From Magnetospirillum molischianum DSM 120 (GTDB lineage: Bacteria; Pseudomonadota; Alphaproteobacteria; Rhodospirillales; Magnetospirillaceae), in the NCBI RefSeq assembly GCF_000294655.1, contig NZ_CAHP01000035.1:1-38549 (forward strand): 38,549 nt of DNA. Reading direction: 5' to 3'. The notes beneath the pieces were generated by a model. It saw only the letters and a list, made by a program, of their open reading frames with translations. It ran no database searches and was not told the DNA's origin. Of the stretch, positions 17,590 through 26,790 are shown piece by piece. The position numbers and the translations under genes are program-made. Positions within the stretch are counted from its first letter, which is position 1; every line of letters starts with the position of its first letter.

Positions 17590-18933
17590 TCAGGCTCTCT
17601 GCTCTTCTTCGGCGGTAATCGCGGCTCCAAGCCCGTTCATCAGCGCGACGAAGCCGGGGAAGCTGGTATCGATTGCCTCGGCCTCATCGACGGCGACAGG
17701 ACGCTCTGCGGCCATCCCCAGGACCAGAAAGGCCATCGCGATGCGATGATCGAAGTGAGTGGCGATCAGGGCGTCTCCGGCGGGCGCACGGCCCTTGCCG
17801 TGGACAATCAGCGCATCCGCCTCTTCCTCGACCACAACGCCACAGGCGGCCAGCCCACGCGCCATAGCGGCCAACCGATCGCTTTCCTTGACCCTCAGTT
17901 CAGCCAGCCCGCGCATCCGGGTCGTTCCCTCGGCAAAGGCAGCGGCCACCGCCAGGATCGGATATTCGTCGATCATCGACGGTGCCCGCTCGGCAGGGAC
18001 GTCGATGCCTTTCAGACGCGAGGCCCGCACCCGCAGATCGGCAACCGGCTCACCGGCCTGGTCGCGACGATTCTCGAAGCTCAGATCGGCCCCCATCTCC
18101 CGCAGGGTTTGATAGAGACCGATGCGCAGGGGATTGATGCCGACCCCGGTCAGAACGATCTCCGACCCTTCGACCAGCAGCGCCGCGACGGCGGGGAACG
18201 CCGCCGAGGACGGATCGGCCGGAACGTCGAACTGCCGCCCGGTCAACTCGGGAAAGCCGGTAACGGTAATCGCGCGGCCGCCCGTCTCGGTCGCCTCGAC
18301 CCGAACGTCGGCACCGAAATTGCGCAACATCAATTCGGTGTGATCGCGCGTGGCTTCACGCTCGATCACCGTGGTCTCGCCCGGCGTATTGAGTCCGGCC
18401 AGCAACAGCGCCGACTTGACCTGAGCCGACGCCACCGGCGATTCATAGCTGATCGGCAACGGGCTGGCGGTACCGATCACCGCCAGAGGCAGCCGCCCCC
18501 CCTCTCGGGTGAAGAACCGTGCGCCCATCCGCGTCAGCGGCTCGGTAACCCGGCGCATCGGCCGCGACCGCAGCGAGGCGTCGCCAGTGAAAAACGAGGT
18601 AAAAGGATGCGTGGCGACCAATCCCATCAGCAACCGCGCCCCAGTGCCGGAATTTCCCATGTCGAGCATGTCGGCCGGTTCGGACAGCCCGCCGACGCCA
18701 CGCCCGTACAGATGCCACCGTCCGTCTTCGTGCCGGGTGATCTCAGCCCCCAGCGCCCGCATGCAGGCCGCCGTGCGCAGAACGTCGTCGCCTTCCAACA
18801 GACCGCCGACGACGCTTTCGCCAACCGCCAGCGCACCCAACATCAAAGCCCGGTGTGAAATCGACTTGTCGCCCGGCACCAGCGCCGAACCGGAAAGTGC
18901 CCGGACCCGTCCGGAATGCAGCGTCTTCGCCAT
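17590..18933 (-). CDS. aroA: 3-phosphoshikimate 1-carboxyvinyltransferase (EPSP synthase)
   Basis: AroA joins phosphoenolpyruvate to shikimate-3-phosphate in the route to chorismate. The 447-residue protein has [16 protein letters not shown] near the start, [13 protein letters not shown] (about 93-105), [25 protein letters not shown], and the [21 protein letters not shown] and LRVKESDRL blocks. The RDHTE, GDK and SAQVK motifs fit class II EPSP synthases, like the Agrobacterium CP4 enzyme. However, the residue equivalent to the CP4 alanine in GNAATG is glycine here. ATG 18933 was chosen because GGAGAGAGG lies upstream; a GTG six bases earlier is possible. cmk and rpsA, which often follow aroA in alphaproteobacteria, are not downstream here. 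Confidence 0.96.
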   Translation of the reverse strand: MAKTLHSGRVRALSGSALVPGDKSISHRALMLGALAVGESVVGGLLEGDDVLRTAACMRALGAEITRHEDGRWHLYGRGVGGLSEPADMLDMGNSGTGARLLMGLVATHPFTSFFTGDASLRSRPMRRVTEPLTRMGARFFTREGGRLPLAVIGTASPLPISYESPVASAQVKSALLLAGLNTPGETTVIEREATRDHTELMLRNFGADVRVEATETGGRAITVTGFPELTGRQFDVPADPSSAAFPAVAALLVEGSEIVLTGVGINPLRIGLYQTLREMGADLSFENRRDQAGEPVADLRVRASRLKGIDVPAERAPSMIDEYPILAVAAAFAEGTTRMRGLAELRVKESDRLAAMARGLAACGVVVEEEADALIVHGKGRAPAGDALIATHFDHRIAMAFLVLGMAAERPVAVDEAEAIDTSFPGFVALMNGLGAAITAEEEQRA

Positions 18934-19049
18934 GATCACCCTCTCTCCTGCCGTCGCCGCCGCCGTTTCGGCGGGTCCAAAGCTCTACCATAAGCAGCGC
19001 CGACGGCATAGACCGGCAGCGGTTGCAGTGGCATCGCCGCGAATTGGTT

Positions 19050-19077
19050 TTGACACAGGGTGGGGAACATGGCAAAT
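19050..19077 (+). promoter_or_regulatory. Possible promoter of the TIGR02300 gene
   Basis: TTGACA (19050-19055) is a perfect -35 box; GCAAAT lies 16 bp downstream as a weak -10. It lies in the aroA/TIGR02300 divergent spacer, about 50 bp before the GTG start. Confidence 0.35.
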
Positions 19078-19127
19078 GCCCCTCCAGACAGAAAAATCAC
19101 CGGACAATGTTCTAGGAGGACCGCAAG

Positions 19128-19508
19128 GTGGCCAAGCCGGAATGGGGACACAAGCGCACCTGCCAAAGCTGCGGCTGCCGTTTCTATGATCTGAAGCACG
19201 TGCCGATCATCTGCCCGAAATGTGGATCGACGGTCGAACCCGACGTTCCCTTCAAGGTGCGGCGTGCTGGCGGCGTGCCGATCGAGACCAAAGTGGCAAT
19301 TCCCGCGGCCGTCGCCGCCGAGATCATCGAGACTGAAGCCGACGATCTGGTCGAAAGCGTCGCCGACGATGACGCCGTCGATAGCGAAGATGCGGCCGAG
19401 GAAGATGAAGCCAGCCTGATCGAGGATGCCTCGGATCTGGGCGAGGACGACGACGACATGGCCGAGGTCATGGAACACATGGACGAGGGGCTTGAGGACG
19501 AGGTTTAA
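19128..19508 (+). CDS. TIGR02300 family (FYDLN acid) protein
   Basis: A 126-residue protein made of an N-terminal zinc-ribbon (CQSCGCRFYDL...CPKCGS, residues about 13-35) and a long, very acidic C-terminal tail of Asp/Glu/Ala. This is the TIGR02300 family, found in alphaproteobacteria and of unknown function. The family signature FYDLN reads FYDLK here. The GTG start is supported by a strong AGGAGG eight bases upstream. It is divergent from aroA and followed by a tRNA-Ala gene. Confidence 0.88.
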   Translation: MAKPEWGHKRTCQSCGCRFYDLKHVPIICPKCGSTVEPDVPFKVRRAGGVPIETKVAIPAAVAAEIIETEADDLVESVADDDAVDSEDAAEEDEASLIEDASDLGEDDDDMAEVMEHMDEGLEDEV

Positions 19509-19571
19509 GCCTCGCCAAACCGGCCTGGAACAGGGCGTTTTCGGAAGATGAAAAAAAGCGTAATTTTTCGC

Positions 19572-19600
19572 TTGCAAGCTCGGCCCGAAGACAATATGTT
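19572..19600 (+). promoter_or_regulatory. Putative promoter of tRNA-Ala
   Basis: TTGCAA (19572-19577) and TATGTT (19595-19600) are separated by 17 bp and end 45 bp before the tRNA. Spacing and position suit a stable-RNA promoter. Confidence 0.45.
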
Positions 19601-19645
19601 CCGCCTCCACCGACGGAGCCCCAAACCCGCCGGTCCGAAACAAAA

Positions 19646-19721
<76 letters not shown>

Positions 19722-19726
19722 AGATT

Positions 19727-19766
19727 AAGGGCCTAGCTGAGAAATCAGCTAGGCCCTTTCTCTTTT
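19727..19766 (+). terminator. Intrinsic terminator of tRNA-Ala
   Basis: AAGGGCCTAGCTGA and TCAGCTAGGCCCTT form a perfect 14-bp stem with the tetraloop GAAA. TTTCTCTTTT follows. It is the clearest Rho-independent terminator in the window. Confidence 0.93.
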
Positions 19767-20258
19767 CAGGTTCGCACAGGGTTCGTAGTCAGGCGAAATT
19801 CACGGTGCCTTTCGGTAACGTGAATAGAGGTTTTGACTGACGGAGCCTTCTCCCTGTCACCCCCTTGAAGATACCCTCCCGCCAGTCGCCCAGCGGGGGA
19901 GGTGCACCACTGTCTTGCCGATGATCCCGTCAAGCCCGCTCAGGGTGTCGAGGGTAATCGGCAAAGCGATGGCGGCTCTGGTCTGGCTTCACACGATCAG
20001 GTCGGCCAACAATCCAGACCTGCGGATGCTTGGTCGCAAGATGTGGCACCGGCTTGAACGCGGATTTCCGAAGGTCGAGCAAGCCGTAGCCGATCTACAT
20101 TTGATCGGTATACGCCACCTCAAAATAGAGGGGGGGGTACGGCGCGTTCCCCCTCGGCCTATCACGCGTCGATCCGGCGTGACCCCACCGACCTGATCAC
20201 CCACCAGAATCTACCCACGGATCGCGCCATTGGCCGGTTGGTATAAACACAGCCGGCA
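19767..20258. other. Gene-free stretch beside the tRNA; possible degraded DNA
   Basis: About 490 bases without a convincing gene. A plus-strand frame (19915-20196) encodes about 93 residues but has no ribosome binding site or recognisable domain. A minus-strand frame between about 19,790 and 20,130 is broken by stops. A hairpin of GAGGGGG/CCCCCTC lies at 20128-20155. The region looks like decayed sequence at the edge of an inserted segment, but I cannot identify an insertion sequence or an attachment repeat. Confidence 0.4.
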
Positions 20259-20735
20259 TCAAGTATGTTCCATCACACTCGGGGAATGAGTCCCCAGGCA
20301 TCTTGGTCCCGGTCCATTTCGCCCGAGTTCATCGCCGGGATTTCTTAATGGGCAGTCTTCAAGCGAGAGGCAGCCGCATCCAATACAGCTGGTGATCTGA
20401 TCGCGCAATTCGGTCAGGCTGACTATTCGTTTTTCGAGCATGTCCTTCCATGAATTGGCAAACCGAGCCCAATCCTCTGCCGTCGCTTCGTGATAATGGG
20501 GCAGATCGGCCACGGCCTCGCGTATCGTGGACAGGGTAATGCCGGTAAGCTGTGCAACACGGATGATGGCGATACGGCGGAGAACCGAGCGGTGATACCG
20601 TCGTTGATTGCCCTCCGTGCGCCAGCCTTGGATCAGTCCCTTGGCTTCGTAAAAGTGGACTGTTGAGACCGCGACACCGCTTCTCTTCGCGACTTCGCCG
20701 ACCGTAAGGTTTGTTTTGATCGTACTGTCGTCCAT
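20259..20735 (-). CDS. soxR: Redox-sensing MerR-family activator SoxR
   Basis: SoxR is a dimeric MerR-type activator whose [2Fe-2S] cluster is oxidised by redox-cycling compounds such as phenazines. The ATG at 20735 gives 158 residues: a winged helix (LTVGEVAKRSGVAVSTVHFYEAKGL, about 10-34), NQRRYHRSVLRRIAIIRVAQ, a dimerisation helix, and the cluster motif with Cys117, Cys120, Cys122 and Cys128 (CIGCGCLSLEDC). This spacing is diagnostic of SoxR. It follows the pump permease by 65 bp on the same strand, so it may be transcribed from the SoxR-box promoter at 25,111-25,142, giving positive feedback. In non-enteric bacteria SoxR usually controls pumps and redox enzymes directly, without SoxS, and no soxS is seen here. 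Confidence 0.95.
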   Translation of the reverse strand: MDDSTIKTNLTVGEVAKRSGVAVSTVHFYEAKGLIQGWRTEGNQRRYHRSVLRRIAIIRVAQLTGITLSTIREAVADLPHYHEATAEDWARFANSWKDMLEKRIVSLTELRDQITSCIGCGCLSLEDCPLRNPGDELGRNGPGPRCLGTHSPSVMEHT

Positions 20736-20800
20736 TCTTAAAACCTCAGCGTATTCGCATTTCCCCAACCGTGAAGATCGTGAGCGCCAGAGCGACACGA

Positions 20801-23800
20801 TCAATCAGTGGAGGCTTCTGGCGGATTGGTGGGTCTGACGTTGGCGAATGCCTGCTCTCGCTCGCTTGTCTTGCCTGGGCGATGGTCCTTGGCGATCAGC
20901 GTGTAGAAGGTGGGCAGTACGAACAGGGTGAACAGCGTACCGATCAGCATTCCCATCACCACGACGATGCCGATGGCAAAGCGGCTGGCGGCACCGGCGC
21001 CTCCCGCAAACAGCAGCGGCACCAGACCGGCGACCATCGCCGCCGTGGTCATCAGCACGGGCCGCATTCGGACTTTCGCCGATTTCAGAATCGCGTCGTG
21101 CCGGTCGAGTCCCTCGCTGTGCTGGATTTCGTTGGCGAAGGCCACCATCAGGATGCCGTGTTTGGAAATCAGCCCGATCAGGGTGACGAGTCCGATCTGG
21201 GTGTAGATGTTGAGCGTCGTGAAGCCGAGATAGAGCGGCAGCAACGCACCGCAGACGGCCAGCGGCACCGTCACCAGGATCACCAGCGGATCGCGAAAGC
21301 TTTCGTACTGTGCCGCGAGAACCAGGAAAATGACGATCAGCGCGAAGCCGAACGAGACGGTCAGGCGATTGCCTTCCTGCACGTACTGCCGACTGTCGGC
21401 CAGCCAGTCGATAGTCACGCCGGGGCCGCTTGGCTGGGCTTCCATGAACGCCACGGCTTGCCCCATCGTCACGCCGGGTTTCAGCACGCCCGAGAGGGTC
21501 GCCGCATTCATCTGATTGAATTGCGGCAATCGATTCGCCTGCGGCACGACATCGATCTTGATGATGCTGGACAGCGGCATCATCGCGCCCGATTGCGCCC
21601 GGACGTAGAAGCGGCCCAGCGTTTCCGGCGTCAGGCGATCCTGCTGGAGAACCTGCGGGATCACGTCATAGGATCTGTCGTGATAGTTGAAACGATTGAC
21701 GTAATTCTCTCCGACCAGCGTGGCGAGGGTATCGGCGATTTCCTGCATGGTGATGCCCACCATCCCCGCCTTGGCGGTGTCGATGGTGATCCGGGCGGAC
21801 GGGCTATCGAAAGCGAGGTCGCTATCGACAAAGACAAACAAGCCGCTTCGCCATGCCGCCGCTTTCAGGGCGGCCATGTCCTGATAGATAACGCTGAAGT
21901 CGGCGGGGGAGCGCAGCACCATCTGAAAGGGCAATCCTCCGCTGGATGCGGGCAGTGCCGTGGGCTGGAACGGCGTCACCGAAGCGCCGTGTACGCCATT
22001 GGCCTTCCCATAAAGCAGTTTCTGGATATCGGTGGCGCTGCGGGTGCGTTCGTGCCATTCCTTGAGGACGATGCCGCCAAAGGCTCTGTTCTGGCCGTCG
22101 GTTCCGTCAACGAACCAACTGCTGGAAAATTCGGGGATCTCCGTGAAGATGCGGTCCACTTCGCGGGTCGCGACCGAAGTGTAGTCGATACTGGCATATT
22201 GAGGCGCGCGGACTGCCGTGTAGACATAGCCCTGGTCCTCCTGAGGGGCCAGTTCGCGCCGCGATCCCATGAACAACACCACGATTGCCACCAACATGGC
22301 CGTGGCGACCAGCAGGACGACGGGGCGTATCGACAACGTCCAGTCGAGCGCATGACCATAGCCGGAAGACAGTCTTTCGAAACGATGCTCGACGGCTTTG
22401 GCGAAACGGCCTTCGGTGACTTTGCGGCTGAGAAGCAGCGAACTCATCATTGGCGACAGAGTGAGTGCGATGATCCCCGACACCACCACCGAACCGGCCA
22501 GCGTGAACGCGAACTCGCGGAACAGACTGCCCGTCAGGCCGCCCATCATTCCGATCGGCGCATAGACGGCGGCCAGCGTGATCGTCATCGCGATCACCGC
22601 ACCGATAATTTCGCGTGCACCGACCAGGGACGCTTCGATCGGGGATAACCCATCTTCGATATGGCGGTGGATGTTCTCGACCACGACGATCGCATCATCG
22701 ACCACCAATCCAATCGCCAGCACCATTGCCAGGAGCGTCAGCAGGTTCAAGGAGAAGCCGCACATCAGCATCAGCGCCGCCGAGCCGATCAGCGACAGCG
22801 GGATGGTGACAACCGGGATCACAACCGCGCGCGGCGAACCAAGGAACAGGAAGATGATGATCACGACGATCACAACCGCTTCGATCAGCGTCTGCTTGAC
22901 CTCCGCAATCGAGGCATTGACGAAATGCGCGACGTCGAACGTACTCTTCACGATCAGCCCTGGCGGTGCCGACTTCTGAATCTGCGGAATCAGCTCCATG
23001 GCCGCATCGACGATATCCAGCGGGTTGCCGTCCGGTGTCGGCGTGAGGGCGATGAAGACGCCCTTGTGGCCCGAGGCACGCGCACCGCTATTGTAATTCT
23101 GCCCCCCCAATTCCAGCGTCGCGACATCGCTCAACCGGACCAATCCGTCCGAACCGGTCTTGATCACCATGTTGCGGAAATCGTCGATGTTCGCGATATC
23201 GGTCGATGCGGTGATGTTGGTAACGGTCGCGCTATCCTTCAACTGACCGGGGGCCGCCTGGACATTATTGGCTTTGAGAGCGGCGGCAATGTCGCCGGCG
23301 GTGAGGCTGCGGGCGGCGAGTCGGACGGGATCGATCCACACCCGCATCGAAAGGGTCTGCCCGCCCAGAATATCGGCCGCAGCCACCCCCTTGATCGAGG
23401 TGAACAATGGCTGCGCAACGCGGGTGGCGAAGTCGGTGATCTGGGGAATCGCCAGCGTATCGCTGGTGAACGAGATGTACTGAACCGCCGAAGCGCCGTC
23501 GGTCACCTTTTCGATGACCGGATCGTAAGCCCCTTGGGGAAGGCGGTATTTGACCTGTTGTACCTTGGCCAGAATCTCGGTCATCGTGCGGTCGGCATCG
23601 GCGTTGATCACCAGCTTCGCCTTGATCTGGCTTCGGCCCATCGTCGATATCGAGGTCAGATATTCGATTCCGCTCGCCGTCGCGACCGACTGAGCGATGG
23701 GTGTGGTGACAAAGCCCTGCATGACGTCTTGGGTTGCACCAGGAAAGCTGGTGTTGACCGTGATCGTCGCACTTTGCAGATTCGGATATTGCCGCACCGG

Positions 23801-23896
23801 CAATGAGAAAAGCGCACTCAGGCCCGCCAGCAGAATCAGCAGGCTGACGACAACAGACAGGATCGGTCGGCGGATGAACAGATCGGTGAACCGCAT
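20801..23896 (-). CDS. RND efflux permease, MexI-like
   Basis: A 1031-residue inner-membrane proton-driven pump of the hydrophobe/amphiphile RND family. The start MRFTDLFIRRPILSVVVSLLIL at 23896 (AGAGG upstream) is typical; the open frame before it belongs to the fusion-protein gene in another frame. Twelve helices and two large periplasmic loops are evident. The proton-relay pair is in GLVVDDAIVVVENIHRH and the TM10 lysine in GLISKHGILMVAFANEI. From memory the N-terminal third is closest to Pseudomonas MexI, the pump component that handles phenazines with MexG, MexH and OpmD. It starts 10 bp after the fusion-protein gene. No outer-membrane channel gene is nearby, so a TolC-like protein encoded elsewhere must be used. 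Confidence 0.95.
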   Translation of the reverse strand: MRFTDLFIRRPILSVVVSLLILLAGLSALFSLPVRQYPNLQSATITVNTSFPGATQDVMQGFVTTPIAQSVATASGIEYLTSISTMGRSQIKAKLVINADADRTMTEILAKVQQVKYRLPQGAYDPVIEKVTDGASAVQYISFTSDTLAIPQITDFATRVAQPLFTSIKGVAAADILGGQTLSMRVWIDPVRLAARSLTAGDIAAALKANNVQAAPGQLKDSATVTNITASTDIANIDDFRNMVIKTGSDGLVRLSDVATLELGGQNYNSGARASGHKGVFIALTPTPDGNPLDIVDAAMELIPQIQKSAPPGLIVKSTFDVAHFVNASIAEVKQTLIEAVVIVVIIIFLFLGSPRAVVIPVVTIPLSLIGSAALMLMCGFSLNLLTLLAMVLAIGLVVDDAIVVVENIHRHIEDGLSPIEASLVGAREIIGAVIAMTITLAAVYAPIGMMGGLTGSLFREFAFTLAGSVVVSGIIALTLSPMMSSLLLSRKVTEGRFAKAVEHRFERLSSGYGHALDWTLSIRPVVLLVATAMLVAIVVLFMGSRRELAPQEDQGYVYTAVRAPQYASIDYTSVATREVDRIFTEIPEFSSSWFVDGTDGQNRAFGGIVLKEWHERTRSATDIQKLLYGKANGVHGASVTPFQPTALPASSGGLPFQMVLRSPADFSVIYQDMAALKAAAWRSGLFVFVDSDLAFDSPSARITIDTAKAGMVGITMQEIADTLATLVGENYVNRFNYHDRSYDVIPQVLQQDRLTPETLGRFYVRAQSGAMMPLSSIIKIDVVPQANRLPQFNQMNAATLSGVLKPGVTMGQAVAFMEAQPSGPGVTIDWLADSRQYVQEGNRLTVSFGFALIVIFLVLAAQYESFRDPLVILVTVPLAVCGALLPLYLGFTTLNIYTQIGLVTLIGLISKHGILMVAFANEIQHSEGLDRHDAILKSAKVRMRPVLMTTAAMVAGLVPLLFAGGAGAASRFAIGIVVVMGMLIGTLFTLFVLPTFYTLIAKDHRPGKTSEREQAFANVRPTNPPEASTD

Positions 23897-23906
23897 GATG
23901 ATCCTC

Positions 23907-25019
23907 TCAGGGCGACGGACTTGATACGACCGTCGGCTGGGCGATGCGGACTGCCGCGCCCGGCTGGACGCGGAGCTGGCCGCTGGTGATAACGCTGTCG
24001 CCAGGGGCAAGCCCTGTTTCGATGACGATACGGTCGCCGTGACGCTGCCCGGTAATCACCGGCAGAAGCTCGGCCTTGCCATTTCGGACGACAAAGACGC
24101 TATCACCCGATGCGCTGGTCTGGACGGCGGTCGTCGGGACCAGAATCGTCTCCGGGCGCATCGGCTGCATGATCCCTGCGGTTACATAAAGGCCAGGGCG
24201 CAGGATTTGATTGGGATTGGCGAGTGTCGCCTGAACGCTGATATTGCGCGTGTCCTGTCCGACCTTGGGTTCGATCGCATTGATACGGGCTGGAAAGAGC
24301 CGATCCGGGTACGCGTCGGTGCGAACCGTGACATCGCCGCCAAGGCGCAGCTTCGACAGATCCTGTTGCGGCACGGTGAAGTTTACGTAGAGCGGATCGA
24401 GCGCTGTCAATGTCGCCAAAGGATCGCCCGCATTGACATATTGGCCCAGATTGACCCGTCTGATCCCGATCAGACCCGCGAACGGTGCCCGGATCGCTTT
24501 CTGGGCAATGCGTGCGTCGATTCCCTGAATAGCGGCGTTGGCCTGTGTCAGCTCGGCCTCGCGCTGTTGTAAAAGCTGCTTCGGTTCGGCGCCAATCGGG
24601 ACAAGCCCAACCGAACGCTCATGCTGTAACCGCGCAAATTGGGCACGCGCTACGGCTTGCGCACGATCCGCCCGTTCCGGCGCGTCGTAGAGCTGTACGA
24701 GCGGAGTCCCGGCCGTAACCGACGACCCTGCTTCGAAATGGATCGCAACCACGCGACCCGCGACTTCTGGGGCCAGGGTTACCTCGCGTACCGCCTGTAG
24801 CGAGCCGGTCGCTTCGAGCGATTGAGGCAGCGTTTCCGGCTGAACCGTCTGGGCTGAGACTTCCACCGGCGGGGGGGCATGGCCGCCCGCATTCGTTGAA
24901 AGCCGGGCACCGCGCCAAAGGTAAATCCCCGTAAAGATCGCGAGAAGGATGAGAGTCGCGAAAACCAACGGCACACGGTACCGCCGAGGCTTAGGCAACC
25001 GTTCCAAGGTGTCGGGCAT
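23907..25019 (-). CDS. RND membrane fusion protein, MexH-like
   Basis: The periplasmic adaptor that joins the RND permease to an outer-membrane channel. With the ATG at 25019 (GGAG eight bases upstream) the product has 370 residues. An N-terminal anchor (VPLVFATLILLAIFTGIYLW, about 14-33) comes first. The lipoyl/barrel-sandwich half-motifs follow (EVTLAPEVAGRVVAIHFEAGSSV and IRAPFAGLIGIRRVNLGQYV), with a short helical hairpin between them rich in Ala, Gln and Arg, then the beta-barrel. An alternative ATG at 25058 lacks a good ribosome binding site. It is the first gene behind the SoxR box and is followed by the permease after 10 bp. Confidence 0.94.
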   Translation of the reverse strand: MPDTLERLPKPRRYRVPLVFATLILLAIFTGIYLWRGARLSTNAGGHAPPPVEVSAQTVQPETLPQSLEATGSLQAVREVTLAPEVAGRVVAIHFEAGSSVTAGTPLVQLYDAPERADRAQAVARAQFARLQHERSVGLVPIGAEPKQLLQQREAELTQANAAIQGIDARIAQKAIRAPFAGLIGIRRVNLGQYVNAGDPLATLTALDPLYVNFTVPQQDLSKLRLGGDVTVRTDAYPDRLFPARINAIEPKVGQDTRNISVQATLANPNQILRPGLYVTAGIMQPMRPETILVPTTAVQTSASGDSVFVVRNGKAELLPVITGQRHGDRIVIETGLAPGDSVITSGQLRVQPGAAVRIAQPTVVSSPSP

Positions 25020-25110
25020 GTCGGCTCCAGATCGGATTTGCGGGCATTCCCAGCCCATGAGAGTGACTCATGGCGCAGCCGTGGGGGGCTTGGGCGCGCA
25101 GGCCGACTCC

Positions 25111-25142
25111 ATCCTTACAACCTCAACATTAGTTGAGGTCAA
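25111..25142 (-). promoter_or_regulatory. SoxR box and stretched promoter of the efflux operon
   Basis: CCTCAACATTAGTTGAGG (25121-25138) matches the classic SoxR operator CCTCAA-N6-TTGAGG, with arms ACCTCAAC/GTTGAGGT. On the minus strand TTGACC (25142-25137) is the -35 and TAAGGAT (25117-25111) the -10, separated by 19 bp. The over-long spacer is the hallmark of MerR/SoxR-controlled promoters, where activation untwists the DNA. It lies about 90 bp ahead of the membrane fusion protein start. Confidence 0.92.
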
Positions 25143-25230
25143 GAGCCTTAATGTCATAAATGGTTGGGGGTGACGCAAAGCACAGCGTTACCGCCGTGGC
25201 GAATACAACAGGTGGCGACGGTTGTTCTGA

Positions 25231-25269
25231 CCGTCAAGATGGCTTGGATCATCTCGGCCATCTTGACGG
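25231..25269 (-). terminator. 13-bp inverted repeat after phzG
   Basis: CCGTCAAGATGGC and GCCATCTTGACGG are perfect complements with a 13-base loop. The repeat lies 22 bp beyond the phzG stop and ahead of the efflux promoter. No T-run follows on the minus strand. It is probably the 3' end of the phz transcript; an operator role is possible. Confidence 0.5.
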
Positions 25270-25291
25270 CAGGTTGCATGACAATTGGGCC

Positions 25292-25927
25292 TTACGGCTG
25301 TAAACGGCGGGCTTTCCACACATCGCCGTCGCGGTCATACCGCAAGCGTTCATGAAGCCGCTCGGTGCCGTTGCTCCAGAACTCAATCGATGTGAGACGA
25401 AGCTCGAACACGCAATAGCTTGGCGGGCGTGGCAAGGGGCCATCGTTTTTTGCCAGGAGCCGGGCTTCGGCCAGCAATGCCTCGATATCCAGCAAGTCCT
25501 CGCTTTGCCGTGAAACGGTTGTCATCGGGTGGGTGAGATACGAGCGCGCCATCCAAAGGGCATCCGCCTTGCTGTCGGGGAGACGTGCGGCAACGCCGTT
25601 AAGACTGATCTGCTGGCACGTCTCACGCCAGTACAGAACACCTGAGCAAAAGGGATTCTGCGCGAGATCTCGGCCCTTCTGACTTCCGGCATGCGTGGAA
25701 AACAACACGCCATTTTCGGAGATTTCATTAATGACGACAATTCGTGTCGATGGGTGGCTGTTGTGATCGACGGTGGCCAAGGCCAGCGCCTTGGGTTCGC
25801 GGACATAGCTTTCGGCTTTTTCAAACCAAGCGCGAAGAAGATCGATTGGATTGTCGGGCGGTGCCAAGAATTCTGGAAAAGGGATTTCGATCATGCCAGT
25901 GAGCGATTCCGACATATTCAGTCCCAT
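25292..25927 (-). CDS. phzG: Phenazine biosynthesis flavin oxidase PhzG
   Basis: PhzG is an FMN enzyme of the pyridoxamine-phosphate oxidase fold that oxidises late tricyclic intermediates to the aromatic phenazine. With the ATG at 25927 (GGAG eight bases upstream) it has 211 residues, close to known Phz[24 protein letters not shown] (about 43-65) and [19 protein letters not shown] form the FMN-binding sheet, and RLHERLRYD...WKARRLQP is the PNPOx-type C-terminus. A genuine pyridoxine oxidase (PdxH) would look similar, but its position 26 bp after phzF makes PhzG much more likely. It is the last biosynthetic gene of the cluster. Confidence 0.92.
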   Translation of the reverse strand: MGLNMSESLTGMIEIPFPEFLAPPDNPIDLLRAWFEKAESYVREPKALALATVDHNSHPSTRIVVINEISENGVLFSTHAGSQKGRDLAQNPFCSGVLYWRETCQQISLNGVAARLPDSKADALWMARSYLTHPMTTVSRQSEDLLDIEALLAEARLLAKNDGPLPRPPSYCVFELRLTSIEFWSNGTERLHERLRYDRDGDVWKARRLQP

Positions 25928-25953
25928 TGTTAGTCTCCTGACAGATTTATTGA

Positions 25954-26790
25954 TCAAACGAAAGCGATGCACTCTGCGAAAGGAACGCCGTTCCCGGAGA
26001 CCTCCACCTCCGTTACCCACTCATCGTTGCCTTTGATGCGGGCATACATCCGGGATGGGCGGCCAATCTCGACGCCTTGAAGAATCTCGATCTGGTCACC
26101 GTAGGAAATTTGTCCGTGACGCGCCAAATGGATGGCAAGAGGACCGGCGGCGGAGCCGGTTGCGGCATCCTCCACCACTCCGTAGGCGGGTGAGAACATG
26201 CGGGTGCGCCAATTCAACCCGGCTCCGGCAAAGCAATTTACGGCGACATCACGGAAGTTCGATAGGGCGCGGTGGTCGGGATGAAGCGCCGACAGCGCCG
26301 CAATACTCTCTAGCCCGACGAACACATGTCGCGGGCCATTGCGGTAAATTTCGATCGGAAACGTCGATGACGACACACCAATCGCGGCGAGCAAATCATC
26401 CGGTTGATCGAACACTTCCCAAATGGGAACCGGCTGTCGCATTTTGCAAGCGATTACTTTACCTTCCTCCCGCTGAAGCTCGAATGGTACATTTCCCATT
26501 TGTGTTTCGATGTGTAATTTAGGCTTTTCGGTCAGGGCGCCAAGCGCGATTGCCGTGCCCAAGAGGGGGTGTCCCGCGAACGGCAATTCATTCACCGGCG
26601 TGAAAATACGAACCCACCAGTCACCGCCATTGCGCGGCTTCATGACAAAGGTCGTTTCCGACAGGTTCATTTCTCGCGCGATGCTTTGCATGCGTTCACT
26701 TGATAAATCGTCGCTATCAAAGAACACCGCCACGGGATTTCCCTTCAGCGGTTCAGTCGCGAACGCATCAATCACAATATAGCGGCGCAT
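25954..26790 (-). CDS. phzF: Phenazine biosynthesis isomerase PhzF
   Basis: PhzF isomerises trans-2,3-dihydro-3-hydroxyanthranilate to the reactive aminoketone that dimerises into the phenazine skeleton. The product has 278 residues, the usual size, and with ATG 26790 the catalytic residues fall at their textbook numbers: Glu45 (NLSETTF), His74 ([10 protein letters not shown]) and Asp208 ([12 protein letters not shown]). GNPVAVF at 17-23 is also typical. These agreements confirm both the start and the function, since PhzF-like proteins of other roles are common but lack this context. GGGAAGG precedes the ATG. The first 23 bases overlap the end of phzE, so translation is likely coupled. Confidence 0.96.
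   Translation of the reverse strand: MRRYIVIDAFATEPLKGNPVAVFFDSDDLSSERMQSIAREMNLSETTFVMKPRNGGDWWVRIFTPVNELPFAGHPLLGTAIALGALTEKPKLHIETQMGNVPFELQREEGKVIACKMRQPVPIWEVFDQPDDLLAAIGVSSSTFPIEIYRNGPRHVFVGLESIAALSALHPDHRALSNFRDVAVNCFAGAGLNWRTRMFSPAYGVVEDAATGSAAGPLAIHLARHGQISYGDQIEILQGVEIGRPSRMYARIKGNDEWVTEVEVSGNGVPFAECIAFV

Noticed and set aside
19915-20196. Possible 93-residue gene next to the tRNA
   Set aside because: No ribosome binding site, no domain and odd composition; kept only as part of the gene-free stretch.
20735-20800. Second SoxR box upstream of soxR
   Set aside because: Only a half-like ACCTCAG is present without the matching TTGAGG arm.
20771-22648. Plus-strand 625-residue open frame
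   Set aside because: It is antisense to the RND permease, low in complexity with many Arg, His, Gln and Asp residues, has no domain, and reflects GC-rich codon structure on the opposite strand.
25292-25927. Reading phzG as the vitamin B6 enzyme pdxH
   Set aside because: The fold is shared, but the position after phzF and the length favour PhzG.
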